Of a stretch of DNA of 58,820 nt, positions 1-7,900 are shown one piece after another. Position 1 is the stretch's first letter. Each line of letters opens with the position of its first letter. A program made the translations under genes and the position numbers. A model generated the notes under the pieces. That model did no database searches, was not told the origin of the DNA, and worked only from the letters and a program-made list of their open reading frames with translations. Source of the DNA: Arthrobacter sp. ISL-85 (GTDB lineage: Bacteria > Actinomycetota > Actinomycetes > Actinomycetales > Micrococcaceae); contig NZ_JAGGPQ010000034.1 in NCBI RefSeq assembly GCF_018613675.1, positions 1-58,820 of the forward strand, in the 5' to 3' direction.

Positions 1-193
1 GGCCATGATCGACCGCATCGTCCACCACGCCGAAGTCATCACCCTCAAGGGCTCCAGCTACCGGCTCAAACACACTCAGGTCGACTCGCTGCCCTCGACA
101 AGACCGGAAAATACGGCAGAATAACCAGCGTCAAAGTGGCTCACTTTTCAGCCCGCGAAACGGCTCAGTTTTCGACCATCGCTGACAGTGCAC
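1..193 (+). mobile_element. Right end of an IS21-family insertion sequence (truncated by window edge)
   Basis: The window opens inside the last codons of an IstB-like helper ATPase, followed by a short AT-richer tail. That tail carries two imperfect direct repeats of the form GGCTCA(C/G)TTTTC (about 138-150 and 162-173). Repeated blocks inside the termini are typical of IS21-type ends. The exact right boundary is uncertain; the tail ends around 187-193. The left end and the transposase IstA lie outside the window. Confidence 0.6.
2..124 (+). CDS. istB: IstB-like ATP-binding protein, C-terminal 40 residues
   Basis: Only the C-terminus is inside the window, read in frame from base 2 to a TAA at 122-124. 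It contains MIDRIVHHAEVITLKGSSYR, which matches the usual end of IS21-family IstB helper proteins (MIDR-hHaEvl-lkG-SYRl). IstB is the AAA+ partner of the transposase IstA. Nothing can be said about whether the element is intact. Family recognition is from memory and rests on about 20 residues. Confidence 0.65.
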   Translation, partial: AMIDRIVHHAEVITLKGSSYRLKHTQVDSLPSTRPENTAE

Positions 194-473
194 AGCTGCC
201 TCGTCCTGTTGTCCGCTGCGCTCAAAGCCAGCTGGGCGTCCGCTGGCTCGCTCCGCTGCTTGATCCGGGGATGCTCCTAAAGTCGTCAAATCCGTGTTGG
301 CTGTTTGTTTGCAGGTGGTGAGGCGGACGGCTTCGCAGATTCGTTGCCAGGCAGGTGTCAGGTGTCCTCGGGGAACGGGTACGCTCCTGCCAGCGGAGAC
401 GAGGTTGAAGAAGGATCGCTCAATGCCTTGACCGGAGGGGAGATGGCCCTGGGATACTCCTGGGTGGGAAACT
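125..473. other. Non-coding stretch downstream of the IS end
   Basis: Apart from the insertion-sequence terminus I see no convincing gene. Short open frames on both strands have no recognisable domain and overlap one another. Confidence 0.5.
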
Positions 474-479
474 GTGGGC

Positions 480-710
480 ATGAGTATCCGACAGTGGTGG
501 CCAAAGCTTCAGCCCTCCACGCAGCGATGGTTGATGGACAACAACGGTGATGTCATTCCTGGCGGCATTGTTTCGGAAATTGTTGCGGCCGGTGGTCCGC
601 CAACCGGCGACCCATGGTGGGGCGACAGCATGGAAGCCGAGGGACCAGTCTTCCCTGACGAAGCCATCGACTGGATCGAAGAGACCGCCAACGACGAAAA
701 CCCAAAGTAG
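480..710 (+). CDS. Small conserved hypothetical protein
   Basis: An acidic protein of 76 residues (78 if the upstream GTG at 474 is used) starting MSIRQWWPKLQPSTQRWLMD and ending in an acidic WIEETAND tail. It has no signal peptide or membrane segment. I recall similar short proteins with a W-W-P-L-P-T-WL-NNGD N-terminus in Actinobacteria, but no function. The nearest neighbour on the same strand is a membrane protein about 65 bases downstream, so the two could be cotranscribed. Confidence 0.55.
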   Translation: MSIRQWWPKLQPSTQRWLMDNNGDVIPGGIVSEIVAAGGPPTGDPWWGDSMEAEGPVFPDEAIDWIEETANDENPK

Positions 711-776
711 AAGGCAACGATCACCCAGGCAATAAGAAGCCCGTCCACGGTCCACGGCGGGGTGGATGATTGTCGT

Positions 777-1337
777 ATGCAGAGAATTTCGGGCTGGTTG
801 GTGGCCGTCGTCATCGTCACGATTGTCTTCGGGACTGTGTACCTGACCTTGCAGCACACTGGCCGACAGGCGGTCAACGATGCGCCGGCGGCGGCTGCGG
901 CGGCGCAGATTCAGCAGATCGACTCGTACCCGCCCGGTCCGCGTTTGGAACTGACCAAGGACAGCGGCACCTTCATCATCGTCTACGGGGAGGACAACAA
1001 ACCGGTCTTCACCACGGTGACTCTGCACGGGGAAGCGCCGAACCTGCCGGTCGGTGTCCTGGATACGACGCGCACCGCAGGTGCGGACGCCGTGACTTGG
1101 CAGCCGGAGCCTGCCCTGCGGATGGCCGTCGTCACCCGGCAGGTTTCGGGCAAAGTCGTCGTTGCGGGGCAATCCCTCACCCTGTTCGAAAGCAGCGATA
1201 AAGCGACCCAGCTCATCTTGACGGCTGGATGGTTTACCAGCATGTTGGTTCTCGGCGCGGGGTACGCTGTCACGGCATTTCTCTTCCAGCGGCGCAGGCC
1301 GGACCCCGGCGATGCTGGTGTTGGACGTGAGATATGA
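777..1337 (+). CDS. Hypothetical membrane protein with an extracytoplasmic domain
   Basis: About 186 residues from ATG 777; a GTG at 762 would add five. A membrane helix at about residues 5-25 (LVAVVIVTIVFGTVYLTL) is followed by an Ala-rich linker, a domain of about 110 residues outside the membrane (FIIVYGEDNKPVFTTVTLHG), and a second helix near residues 145-168 (LILTAGWFTSMLVLGAGYAV) with a basic cytoplasmic tail RRRPDP. The helix-domain-helix layout resembles a sensor input module, but no kinase, HAMP or other output domain follows. Function unknown. Confidence 0.55.
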   Translation: MQRISGWLVAVVIVTIVFGTVYLTLQHTGRQAVNDAPAAAAAAQIQQIDSYPPGPRLELTKDSGTFIIVYGEDNKPVFTTVTLHGEAPNLPVGVLDTTRTAGADAVTWQPEPALRMAVVTRQVSGKVVVAGQSLTLFESSDKATQLILTAGWFTSMLVLGAGYAVTAFLFQRRRPDPGDAGVGREI

Positions 1338-2083
1338 GCGCTCCCGTTGACTCCCGCCTGGCGCAGGTTCCTGTCAACCGGTTGCCTGCTGGCTGCGTAG
1401 TTGAACAGCGCTTGGACCGCCATCCGCCGTTGCGCTCTAGCATTAATGGGTGGAAGACGATCGGGAATACCCGGCGGAAGAACGGCGGAGCTTCACCGCC
1501 ATCTGTCCGTTCTGTGACGGCGTACCCGACCTGGCAGCGCCTCTACGATGAAACCGACCCGGGGTCAACTGAGAAGTGGAAACTGGCGTTACTCGAGTGC
1601 CTAACCCCTGGATGCCCGGACTCCCGTTATGACGCCTAGCCATCCGAACGCCAAATCGGCCTGCGCCCCTGACCAGCGGTCGCCAATGCGCCAATGCCGA
1701 ACTGGCCCTCATCCAGCGAGCACTAGCTCCAAGGATCTCGACCTGTATGCCGCCGACCTTGTTCGTCCCGAGGCTACAGCCACAAGAAGGTGCCGTTCTT
1801 CCGCGAGGGTGATCGAGTCCGCCGTTGCAATCGACCCGCCAAGGTCGCGGGAAACCACCGGAACCAGGAGCTCCTCGTCCGGCGCCAAGCAGGGGCTAAG
1901 GGCCCGACATGTGATGCGTAGATCGTGCCGGTGGGCGTAGATTCTGCGCCTCGATCTTCCAAAGCCCGAGGGACCGGGCTTCCGAGGAGAGCATGTACTG
2001 GGCTTCGCTTACGGATGCGGAGCCGCCTGCAGGGCGAGAACGCTTTGTCCCACGCCCGAAAGACTGCTGAATGTTCTAAACGC
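1338..2083. other. Decayed region with a possible broken gene
   Basis: No intact gene is convincing here. On the plus strand, in the frame read from about 1779, codons give GYSHKKVPFFREGDRVRRCN and then NHRNQELLVRRQAGAKGPTC before a stop near 1920. The codon use is gene-like, and the two Cys-containing stretches suggest a former zinc-ribbon protein, but there is no start and the frame is short. The rest of the stretch shows no pattern I can name. Confidence 0.3.
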
Positions 2084-2515
2084 TCACTTGACCGTCAGCG
2101 TCCCGTGCATGTCCGGGTGATATGTGCAGTGGAACGCATAGCTCCCCGGCTTTGATGGAGCCGTGAAAGTGGCAGTACCCCCGCCGCCTTTGACCTTGGC
2201 GTCGAACGCCTGGCCCTGATCCGCAGTCACGGTATGCGCCGCCGTGTCCTCGTTGGTCACCGTCACAGTGGCGCCTGGAGATACGGTGATCGGAGCCCCA
2301 AAGGCAAAGTCCTTTATGGTGATGGCGGTCGCCGCAGAGCCAGGCATCCCTTGTGTAGTTGCGGGCGTGGCGGACGACGATTCCATCGGCATGCTCGGGG
2401 ATGCGCTGGTCGGCGCCGACGTTGGGGCTGGTGACCCGCCGCCGGAAGCGCATCCGGCGGTCCCTGTCAGCAGCGCTGCCAAAAACAGCGAAATCCTTAA
2501 TTTCCCAGTGTTCAT
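2084..2515 (-). CDS. Cupredoxin-domain lipoprotein
   Basis: A 143-residue protein with a signal peptide and lipobox (LTGTAGC, Cys22), so it is probably anchored to the outer face of the membrane. A Ser/Pro/Thr/Met-rich linker (residues 23-65) leads to a compact beta-sandwich domain. The four type-1 copper ligands are visible: His94 (AAHTV), Cys130 and His133 (FHCTYHP), and Met136 (DMHG). Such proteins carry electrons or bind copper; the redox partner is not evident here. An upstream extension of the frame lacks a signal peptide, so I chose the ATG at 2515. It appears monocistronic. Confidence 0.85.
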   Translation of the reverse strand: MNTGKLRISLFLAALLTGTAGCASGGGSPAPTSAPTSASPSMPMESSSATPATTQGMPGSAATAITIKDFAFGAPITVSPGATVTVTNEDTAAHTVTADQGQAFDAKVKGGGGTATFTAPSKPGSYAFHCTYHPDMHGTLTVK

Positions 2516-2777
2516 GGCGTACCGTCCTCGGTCCCCGGGGGATAGCTGGCGATGAAATCTTCTGAAGGCAATTCTGCTCCTGGGCGCCGCGGAATGACAC
2601 CCGAAACCGTCGAGGGGTAGCACACCGTCGGAACCGAGTCGGCCGCGACGCAGTACTTGGCGCGGAGCCTGGCCGCACTGGGAAGTTGAAGGGAAAGCAG
2701 CCGGGGAGGCAGAACCCCCAGCTTGCGCCGGTCGGGCCTGGGCTGAACGAAGAATTGCTGGATTGAAGGTCTGGCTA

Positions 2778-2935
2778 GGGGGTGTTTTTGGTCGCAGGCC
2801 GGCGGGACTGCAGCTGCAGGCCGAGGAGGACGGAAAGGGCCAGGGCCATCACAACTGCGGTGTAACCTATCGCCGTTGGGGTTAACCCGGCTGACCCTGC
2901 GATGGCTCGGGCGACCACGGCGGGAACGCTGTCGA
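2778..2935 (-). pseudogene. Possible remnant of a membrane protein, C-terminal helix
   Basis: A minus-strand frame ending at a TAG near 2778 reads VPAVVARAIAGSAGLTPTAI and then a membrane helix (YTAVVMALALSVLLGLQL) with a basic tail. It looks like the last helix of a transporter. No plausible start codon precedes it, and the frame runs out of the adjacent monooxygenase-like gene. Low confidence. Confidence 0.3.
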
Positions 2936-3000
2936 GGCTTTGCGGATCATACCTGTCGTGGCGTTCTCGGTTCCTTTCGTGACGGCCTGACAGTGTTGCG

Positions 3001-3297
3001 TCATACGGCCGTGTTGGGGATGAAGTAGTTGGCGACCTCGTAGTACGTGGTTGTCGGGGGTGCGGGGAAGCCGGCCTCCATGCTTAGCGGCCCGATCTTC
3101 TCCTGAGCGAACTTGTCGTATTGTTCGCGGGATTCCCATACGTCGGTGATGAGCAGCTTGCCGTCCGTCTCGGCGGCCCAGTGGGAGATGGATCCTGCCG
3201 GGCCTGGTCCGCCTGGGGTGAGGCCCATTTTCTGGTTGACTTCTTTGTATTGCGCCAGGGTGGCACCTTTGAATTCCATGATGATTGCGACGGCCAT
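3001..3297 (-). CDS. Dimeric alpha/beta-barrel (ABM-like) protein
   Basis: 98 residues starting MAVAIIMEFKGATLAQYKEV, the usual edge strand plus helix of the ferredoxin-like ABM/EthD/DUF1330 superfamily, and ending YYEVANYFIPN. The central part has an SHW motif and the DVWESREQYDKF helix often seen in stress-related small monooxygenase-like proteins. An upstream ATG at 3324 would add nine residues, but the hydrophobic beta strand begins at the chosen start. Substrate unknown. Confidence 0.7.
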   Translation of the reverse strand: MAVAIIMEFKGATLAQYKEVNQKMGLTPGGPGPAGSISHWAAETDGKLLITDVWESREQYDKFAQEKIGPLSMEAGFPAPPTTTYYEVANYFIPNTAV

Positions 3298-3532
3298 TTC
3301 GTGCTCCTTTGCACTTGCAGGCACGCAAATTGCGACCCGCGATCGAACTGACAGTCCCCGGTTTACGCTTCGCGCGCGGCGCCGTCAACGGTCCTTTGGC
3401 ACTTCACGCGCCGGCCTGCATCACAGGTTCTCCAAAGAGTTCATCGAATGGAAGGCCCGCTGTGAGTAGGGCGTAGTACTTCCTGGCCTACTCCGGGTCT
3501 TTGGCTTCCTTCACATCGCTACCGGCAGGGAA

Positions 3533-3825
3533 TTACTTGGAAACCTTGTAGTTCAGCGTTCCGATGGCCGGGTGTCGCCCCGATCGTCGGGCATCTGCGC
3601 TTCCTCGGCGCGGGCACCGACAGTGTGGGCCAGGTGCAGCGGGGCATTCGTTCCGAGCGCGGCGGCCGGCAGGATCAGGTAGCCGTTGGGCCCGGTCTTC
3701 TCGCGCCGGGTCAGGAAGGTGGCGTGGCCGGTGTTGGTCGCGGCGCAGGCGAAGGTTCTCCTGCCCGCTGCGTGAAGGTTGTGAGGTTTGTGTCGATGCC
3801 GCCGGCTCATGCCAGCCGGAAAACA
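3533..3825 (-). pseudogene. Frameshifted short gene of unknown family
   Basis: Two overlapping minus-strand frames each carry part of what looks like one protein. One gives CAATNTGHATFLTRREKTGP and GYLILPAAALGTNAPLHLAH. The other supplies the end, GTLNYKVSK, just before a TAA at 3533. Joining them needs one frameshift near 3565. I do not recognise the family. Confidence 0.3.
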
Positions 3826-3845
3826 TGTTGCTCCAGGGAAACATC

Positions 3846-4311
3846 ATGAGCTCCGCTGAGAAAGAAGCGACGCCGGGGCCGCAGGCGGAGCGCAGCGAAG
3901 ACGAAGACCCAGGGGAGCGGGAAGACCAAGGCCCAGGCCGCGCAGCGGCCAGAACCACAAAAGAATACCGAGGCGGGAGACGGGGATACAACCACGACGG
4001 GCGGCGCAGCGCGGACGCGGAGCGGGGCGAAGCACGAACAACGAAATGCAAGCCGTGGCGAAAAACGTGCCGCGGAGCTCACGGCCGCCAGGCAGGGGGC
4101 TCGGGCCGCCAGGCCCAGGAAGAACGCAAAGAGGAATTACAACGGGGAGAACAAAACGATGGCGGGGACGATGAACGAATCGGATCACGCCAAGGACGAG
4201 GTGCGAAGCCCCGACCCCGCCCTATGTGTATGGGCGGCCGCGGATCGCTCCCCGCCTGGCACCAGTACGCGTAGTGGATGGGCGAAGGGCTTCCAGGCCC
4301 TACCAGACTGA
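3846..4311 (+). pseudogene. Lysine/arginine-rich basic protein with an apparent frameshift near its start
   Basis: An ATG at 3846 follows a good ribosome site (AGGGA). After about six codons (MSSAEK) the gene-like codon use switches to the +1 frame, which stays open to a TGA at 4309-4311. That frame encodes KKRRRGRRRSAAKTKTQGSG, an Ala/Lys/Thr/Arg-rich middle (AAELTAARQGARAARPRKNA) and a more ordinary C-terminus. The frame has high GC at third positions; the frame read directly from the ATG does not. One base gained near 3861-3868 would explain it. The composition suggests a DNA-binding or histone-like tail, but this is inference. A non-standard CTG start at about 3856 is the alternative. Confidence 0.45.
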
Positions 4312-4363
4312 CGGTGGACCGGCCTATTGTGGTCCTGACACAGCCAGAAGGAAAGGAACGACG

Positions 4364-4669
4364 ATGTTCACTCTGCAGGTCAGCTATCCAGTCCGTGACT
4401 ACGCGGCTTTTAAAGAGGTATTCGATAGTGATCCGGCGGGCCGCGCAGCTTCGGGCGCCCGGTCTGTCCGCCTGTTCCGGGACACGGACGACCAGAGCAG
4501 CGTGGCCGTGCACCTTGACTTCGATACTAAGGAGGCAGCGAGTGTTTTTCTGGAACGGCTGCACAGCGAGGTGCTGGATAAGCCCGATGTGATGGGGAAA
4601 CTGATGACGGCAGCCCCGACAACCAGGATTCTGGAGGAGGTGGCCCGCGAAGGTCAGGGCATGGGCTGA
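4364..4669 (+). CDS. Small alpha/beta-barrel hypothetical protein
   Basis: 101 residues starting MFTLQVSYPVRDYAAFKEVF, preceded by AAAGGA at about 4351. The strand-helix-strand order (VRLFRDTDDQSSVAVHLDFD, then EAASVFLERLHSEVL) fits the dimeric ferredoxin-like fold of small monooxygenase-type or cyclase-type proteins. A longer upstream frame lacks this fold and was not chosen. Function unknown; no linked partner. Confidence 0.6.
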   Translation: MFTLQVSYPVRDYAAFKEVFDSDPAGRAASGARSVRLFRDTDDQSSVAVHLDFDTKEAASVFLERLHSEVLDKPDVMGKLMTAAPTTRILEEVAREGQGMG

Positions 4670-4673
4670 GCGG

Positions 4674-4880
4674 CTATGTCCGGTAGGTGTAACAGACCGG
4701 AGTGAGGGACGTGCAAATGCCCTGCCGGTCTGCGGCTTCACTGGTGCCGAGGATCAGCGAGGTCAAGGCCTGGTATTCGTCGAAGTTCGGCACTGGTGGA
4801 GACCTTCCGGGCCACGGCGAGCAGCCGCAGCGCGAAATCGACGTCAGGCACGTTCGGCCGTGGCCACCGTCACCGGGTGT
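4674..4880 (-). pseudogene. Remnant of an Lrp/AsnC-type regulator, C-terminal half, frameshifted
   Basis: One minus-strand frame reads VPDVDFALRLLAVARK, the start of the typical Lrp ligand-binding strand (tG-yDf-l-v-a-d). A second frame continues with FDEYQALTSLILGTSEAADR and ends VCYTYRT, matching the Lrp C-terminal helix and last strand. The HTH half is missing. I infer a decayed regulator gene; the match is by shape and a few residues. Confidence 0.35.
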
Positions 4881-5388
4881 CGGCAGCCATTCGGCGGTCC
4901 CTGAGCCGGATGGTCCGGGCGTGATGGATGGCCACCAGGGCAACGGCGCTGGCTGTGAGCCTAACGGCGTGGATTCGGTACCACCGGGTCAGCAAAGGCC
5001 GGCGCTGGTCCTCCCTGAGAGGCTGTGGGCTGAAGAACAATCTCGGGTTGAGGGAACGGAGCACATACGCGGTAGCAGCGGCGCCGATGGCCGAACTTAC
5101 AGCCCCCACAATCAGTGATGCCCTAGTCCCGGGACGGTTCCACCCCGCCGCGAGTGCGCCAATGGCGGCCGGGGCGTTGAGCGGGGCGACCGGGGCGTAG
5201 TACCGGCCAGGGCTGCCTGCTCCAAAGGGGGACCTGGAGAGTTCACGGCTTGCCTCCGATGCGGCCACCCGGTGCGGGACTTTGGCAAGGAGTTCGTAAA
5301 GGTTCCCGAAGAACCAGTGCGCGTGGGTGAACTCTGCGGCGTCCAGGAGCCGATCGGCGAGGACGTCGCGACGAAAATTCTCTCTCAT
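4870..5388 (-). CDS. Membrane protein, possibly DUF1772-like
   Basis: 172 residues from ATG 5388 (174 from 5394). Helices are suggested around residues 24-40 (HWFFGNLYELLAKV), 65-82 (PLNAPAAIGALAAG), 90-112 (ASLIVGAVSSAIGAAATAYV) and 140-160 (AVRLTASAVALVAIHHA). The central ADRLL-AAEFTHAHWFFGNLYE stretch and the final LTRWYRIHAVR segment remind me of DUF1772 / anthrone-oxygenase-like four-helix membrane proteins. Function is unknown. Its end overlaps the Lrp-like remnant by about ten bases. Confidence 0.55.
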   Translation of the reverse strand: MRENFRRDVLADRLLDAAEFTHAHWFFGNLYELLAKVPHRVAASEASRELSRSPFGAGSPGRYYAPVAPLNAPAAIGALAAGWNRPGTRASLIVGAVSSAIGAAATAYVLRSLNPRLFFSPQPLREDQRRPLLTRWYRIHAVRLTASAVALVAIHHARTIRLRDRRMAADTR

Positions 5389-5604
5389 GCCCACAATCTA
5401 CGCCCCGGGTCCGCTTTGGTGACCGCCCGGGCAGCCGGGAGGGAGCTAACAGGCCACGTGCCAGCCGGGGTACTCGGTCGACTGCCGGCTGAGACCCCGC
5501 AGCGGTGCGTGAACTGCAACGCCGCTCCCAATTAATCGCTCCGGTTCAGGTCGTGTTCGCCACCACGTCGCTTGCCGTTCAGTCCGTATGGTGAGACTCG
5601 GGCG

Positions 5605-7167
5605 GTGACTTCACCATGTAAAGCCCACGAGGCTGAAAATGTTTTCCTGTCCCCTTCCCGCCGGGGTTTCCTCGCCGCCGCGCTGGCCGGTGCTGCCGTG
5701 ACGCTGGCGCCGATGTCTTTCGCTGCTGCCGATACGGGCACCAGTAGGACCAAGACCATCACCGGGCACCTGGATCCTGGTGCGGCGGACTTTGTATACC
5801 TGCCGGTCGAGGTTCCCGCGGGCGTAAACAAGATCAGCGTGTCCTACAGCTACAGCAAACCCACGGTCACGCCGGGGCTCCTGTCCAACTCCTGTGACAT
5901 CGGTGTGTTCGACGAAAAGGGCACCGACCTCGCCGGCAAGGGGTTTCGCGGCTGGTCGGGCGGTTTCCGGACCGAGTTCTTCATCAGTGCAACCGAAGCA
6001 ACCCCAGGTTACCTGCCCGGCCCGGTCGGGAAGGGCACCTGGAACATCGCCCTGGGACCCTACCAGGTGGCCGAACAGGGCATGGACTACACCGTGAACG
6101 TCACCCTGGACTACGGGCCCGACGGCGCTCCGTTCCGCCCCCAGTACCCGCCGAAACAGGTCAACGGCAAGGGTGCGGGCTGGTACCGGGGGGACGCGCA
6201 CCTGCACACCATCTACTCCGACGGCAAGCGCACCCCGGCGGAGGTCGCCGCCGGCGCGAGGACCGCGAAGCTGGACTTCATGATCAGCACTGACCACAAC
6301 ACCCCAGCCTCTCACGGAGTCTGGGGTCCATTGGCGGGCGATGACCTGCTCATCCTCACGGGTGAGGAAGTCACCACGCGCAACGGCCACTACCTGGCCC
6401 TCGGCATCGAACCGGGGGACTGGATCGACTGGCGCTACCGGGCCCGCGACAAGGGGTTCGAGCAGGAGGCACAGCACATCCACGCCTCCGGCGCCCTGGT
6501 CGTGCCCGCCCACCCGTTCTGCCCGTATGTCGCGTGCCGCTGGAAGTTTGGCTATGACGACGCAGACGCCGTAGAGGTCTGGACGGGCCCGTGGACCGCG
6601 GACGATGAGTACGCCATCAACATGTGGGACGGGATGCTCGCCCACTCGGTGCGCACCGGCGACCGCTGGGTCCCTGCGATGGGCAACAGCGACGCACACA
6701 GTGAGCCGCAGGTCATCGGCCTGCCGCACAACGTCGTCAACGCCGCTGCCCTTTCTCACGACGCCCTCCTGGACGGTATCCGCAACGGCCGCACCTGGAT
6801 CGCTGAATCCGCCAACATCTCCCTGGACTTCACCGCCACCGCAGGCGGCAAGAAGGCAGGCGTGGGGGAGCGGCTCGACGTCAAAGCCGATACCCCCGTG
6901 ACGGTCAGCATCAACGTCAGCGGTGTCCCCAACGGCGTCGTCCGGATCATCACCGACGAGGGGCAGACCCAGCAGGTCAGCCTCCCGGCCTCCGGCAAGG
7001 GCACCCACACCTGGATCACCACCACACAGCTCTCCGCCTACGTGCGTGCCGAAGTGCGCCACCCCATGGCCGACGGGACGCCCAGCAACGGCACCAACAT
7101 GGGCGCAACCCTGCTGCTCGGACCCATGGCAGCACTAACCAATCCCATCTTCCTCGGAAAGAACTAG
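5605..7167 (+). CDS. Tat-exported CehA/McbA-type PHP-domain metallohydrolase
   Basis: About 520 residues. GTG 5605 is preferred because it leads straight into a Tat signal (SRRGFLAAALAGAAVTLAPM); a TTG at 5572 would only lengthen the N-terminus. After an N-terminal beta domain of about 170 residues comes a PHP metal-binding domain: GDAHLHTIYSDGKRTP (two His), STDHNT, GEEVTTRNGHYL, VVPAHPF and GNSDAHSEP. These His/Asp residues bind the metals in CehA/McbA hydrolases of phosphoesters or carbamates. The C-terminal ~100 residues form a beta-sandwich. Substrate unknown. It is followed by a strong terminator and is probably monocistronic. Confidence 0.85.
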   Translation: MTSPCKAHEAENVFLSPSRRGFLAAALAGAAVTLAPMSFAAADTGTSRTKTITGHLDPGAADFVYLPVEVPAGVNKISVSYSYSKPTVTPGLLSNSCDIGVFDEKGTDLAGKGFRGWSGGFRTEFFISATEATPGYLPGPVGKGTWNIALGPYQVAEQGMDYTVNVTLDYGPDGAPFRPQYPPKQVNGKGAGWYRGDAHLHTIYSDGKRTPAEVAAGARTAKLDFMISTDHNTPASHGVWGPLAGDDLLILTGEEVTTRNGHYLALGIEPGDWIDWRYRARDKGFEQEAQHIHASGALVVPAHPFCPYVACRWKFGYDDADAVEVWTGPWTADDEYAINMWDGMLAHSVRTGDRWVPAMGNSDAHSEPQVIGLPHNVVNAAALSHDALLDGIRNGRTWIAESANISLDFTATAGGKKAGVGERLDVKADTPVTVSINVSGVPNGVVRIITDEGQTQQVSLPASGKGTHTWITTTQLSAYVRAEVRHPMADGTPSNGTNMGATLLLGPMAALTNPIFLGKN

Positions 7168-7184
7168 CAGCCGGACGATGAAAC

Positions 7185-7217
7185 CCGGGGCCGGCATCTT
7201 CTGGATGCCGGCCCCGG
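7185..7217 (+). terminator. Strong hairpin terminator
   Basis: A perfect 14-bp stem, CCGGGGCCGGCATC (7185-7198) with GATGCCGGCCCCGG (7204-7217), loop TTCTG. It lies 18 bases after the PHP-hydrolase stop. There is only a weak T run after it, as is common in high-GC actinobacteria. Confidence 0.8.
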
Positions 7218-7356
7218 TTGTGTCTACGCGTAACCGGTGCCGGCACAGCGTCTTGTGCTCGACCTTGCCGCGTGTTTCCCGTAGCGTGACGGGAGGCCTG
7301 AAGAAGCCGGGCGAGGGGAGCACAGCCGTTACTTCATTAGCTGCACGGCTGGCAAT

Positions 7357-7791
7357 GTGAAAGCAAGTGGCATGGCGTCTGCGGTCTTCAGCGATAGGGA
7401 CAGCATCGGGGAAGTTGAGCCGACCGTGGACGAGCCGACCCCGCATGTCGCCATTACCTGCGTTCGGCCAGGTATCCTCCGGATAGTTCTCCAGCCTCAG
7501 TCACGAATCAGCCCCGCCGATGGGACTTTGGCGAGCACCCGGCTGCTGGCCCTGGCGGACGGAAAACCTGTGGGCGTTCTCCTGGTTATCACCGGTGTCG
7601 AATCGGTCAGCAAGGAAGCCGTCGCGGGCTACAGTGAGGCGTCCACCGTTGCTGCCTTTGCCCTTCTCGGCCGCTCACCGGTGGATAAGGTTATCGCCCA
7701 TAGCCTCCGTGGACTCGCTTGGCCTAATTGCCCCGTCAGGTATTTCGCGGACGAGCAGGAAGCCCTTACCTGGCTAGCGGGATTTTGCTAG
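7357..7791 (+). CDS. STAS/SpoIIAA-like hypothetical protein
   Basis: 144 residues from GTG 7357, or 139 from the ATG at 7372. The pattern of ILRIVLQPQSRISPADG, LLALADGKPVGVLLVITGV and the helix STVAAFALLGRSPVDKVIAH, ending RYFADEQEALTWLAGF, matches small STAS-like or SEC14-like proteins common in Arthrobacter (my recollection). These have the fold of anti-sigma antagonists but no proven role. No kinase or phosphatase partner is next to it. Confidence 0.6.
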   Translation: MKASGMASAVFSDRDSIGEVEPTVDEPTPHVAITCVRPGILRIVLQPQSRISPADGTLASTRLLALADGKPVGVLLVITGVESVSKEAVAGYSEASTVAAFALLGRSPVDKVIAHSLRGLAWPNCPVRYFADEQEALTWLAGFC

Positions 7792-7900
7792 CCGTTGAGG
7801 CAGCGACTTTCCTTGGGTATGACTGGTTACGTGCCACTGTTCAGGCATCGAAGTGCCCGGCTCCCGACGGGCGCCGCCAGAAGCCGGGTTTCCCGTGCGC

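Noticed and set aside
3564..4274. 236-codon plus-strand frame
   Set aside because: Its codons have lower third-position GC than the +1 frame, and the protein is a mix of Arg/Glu/Gly without fold; I kept the frameshifted reading instead.
5611..7062. 483-codon antisense open frame
   Set aside because: It is the reverse shadow of the PHP-domain gene; the translation is Val/Gly/Asp-rich with no domain, as expected opposite a GC-rich gene.
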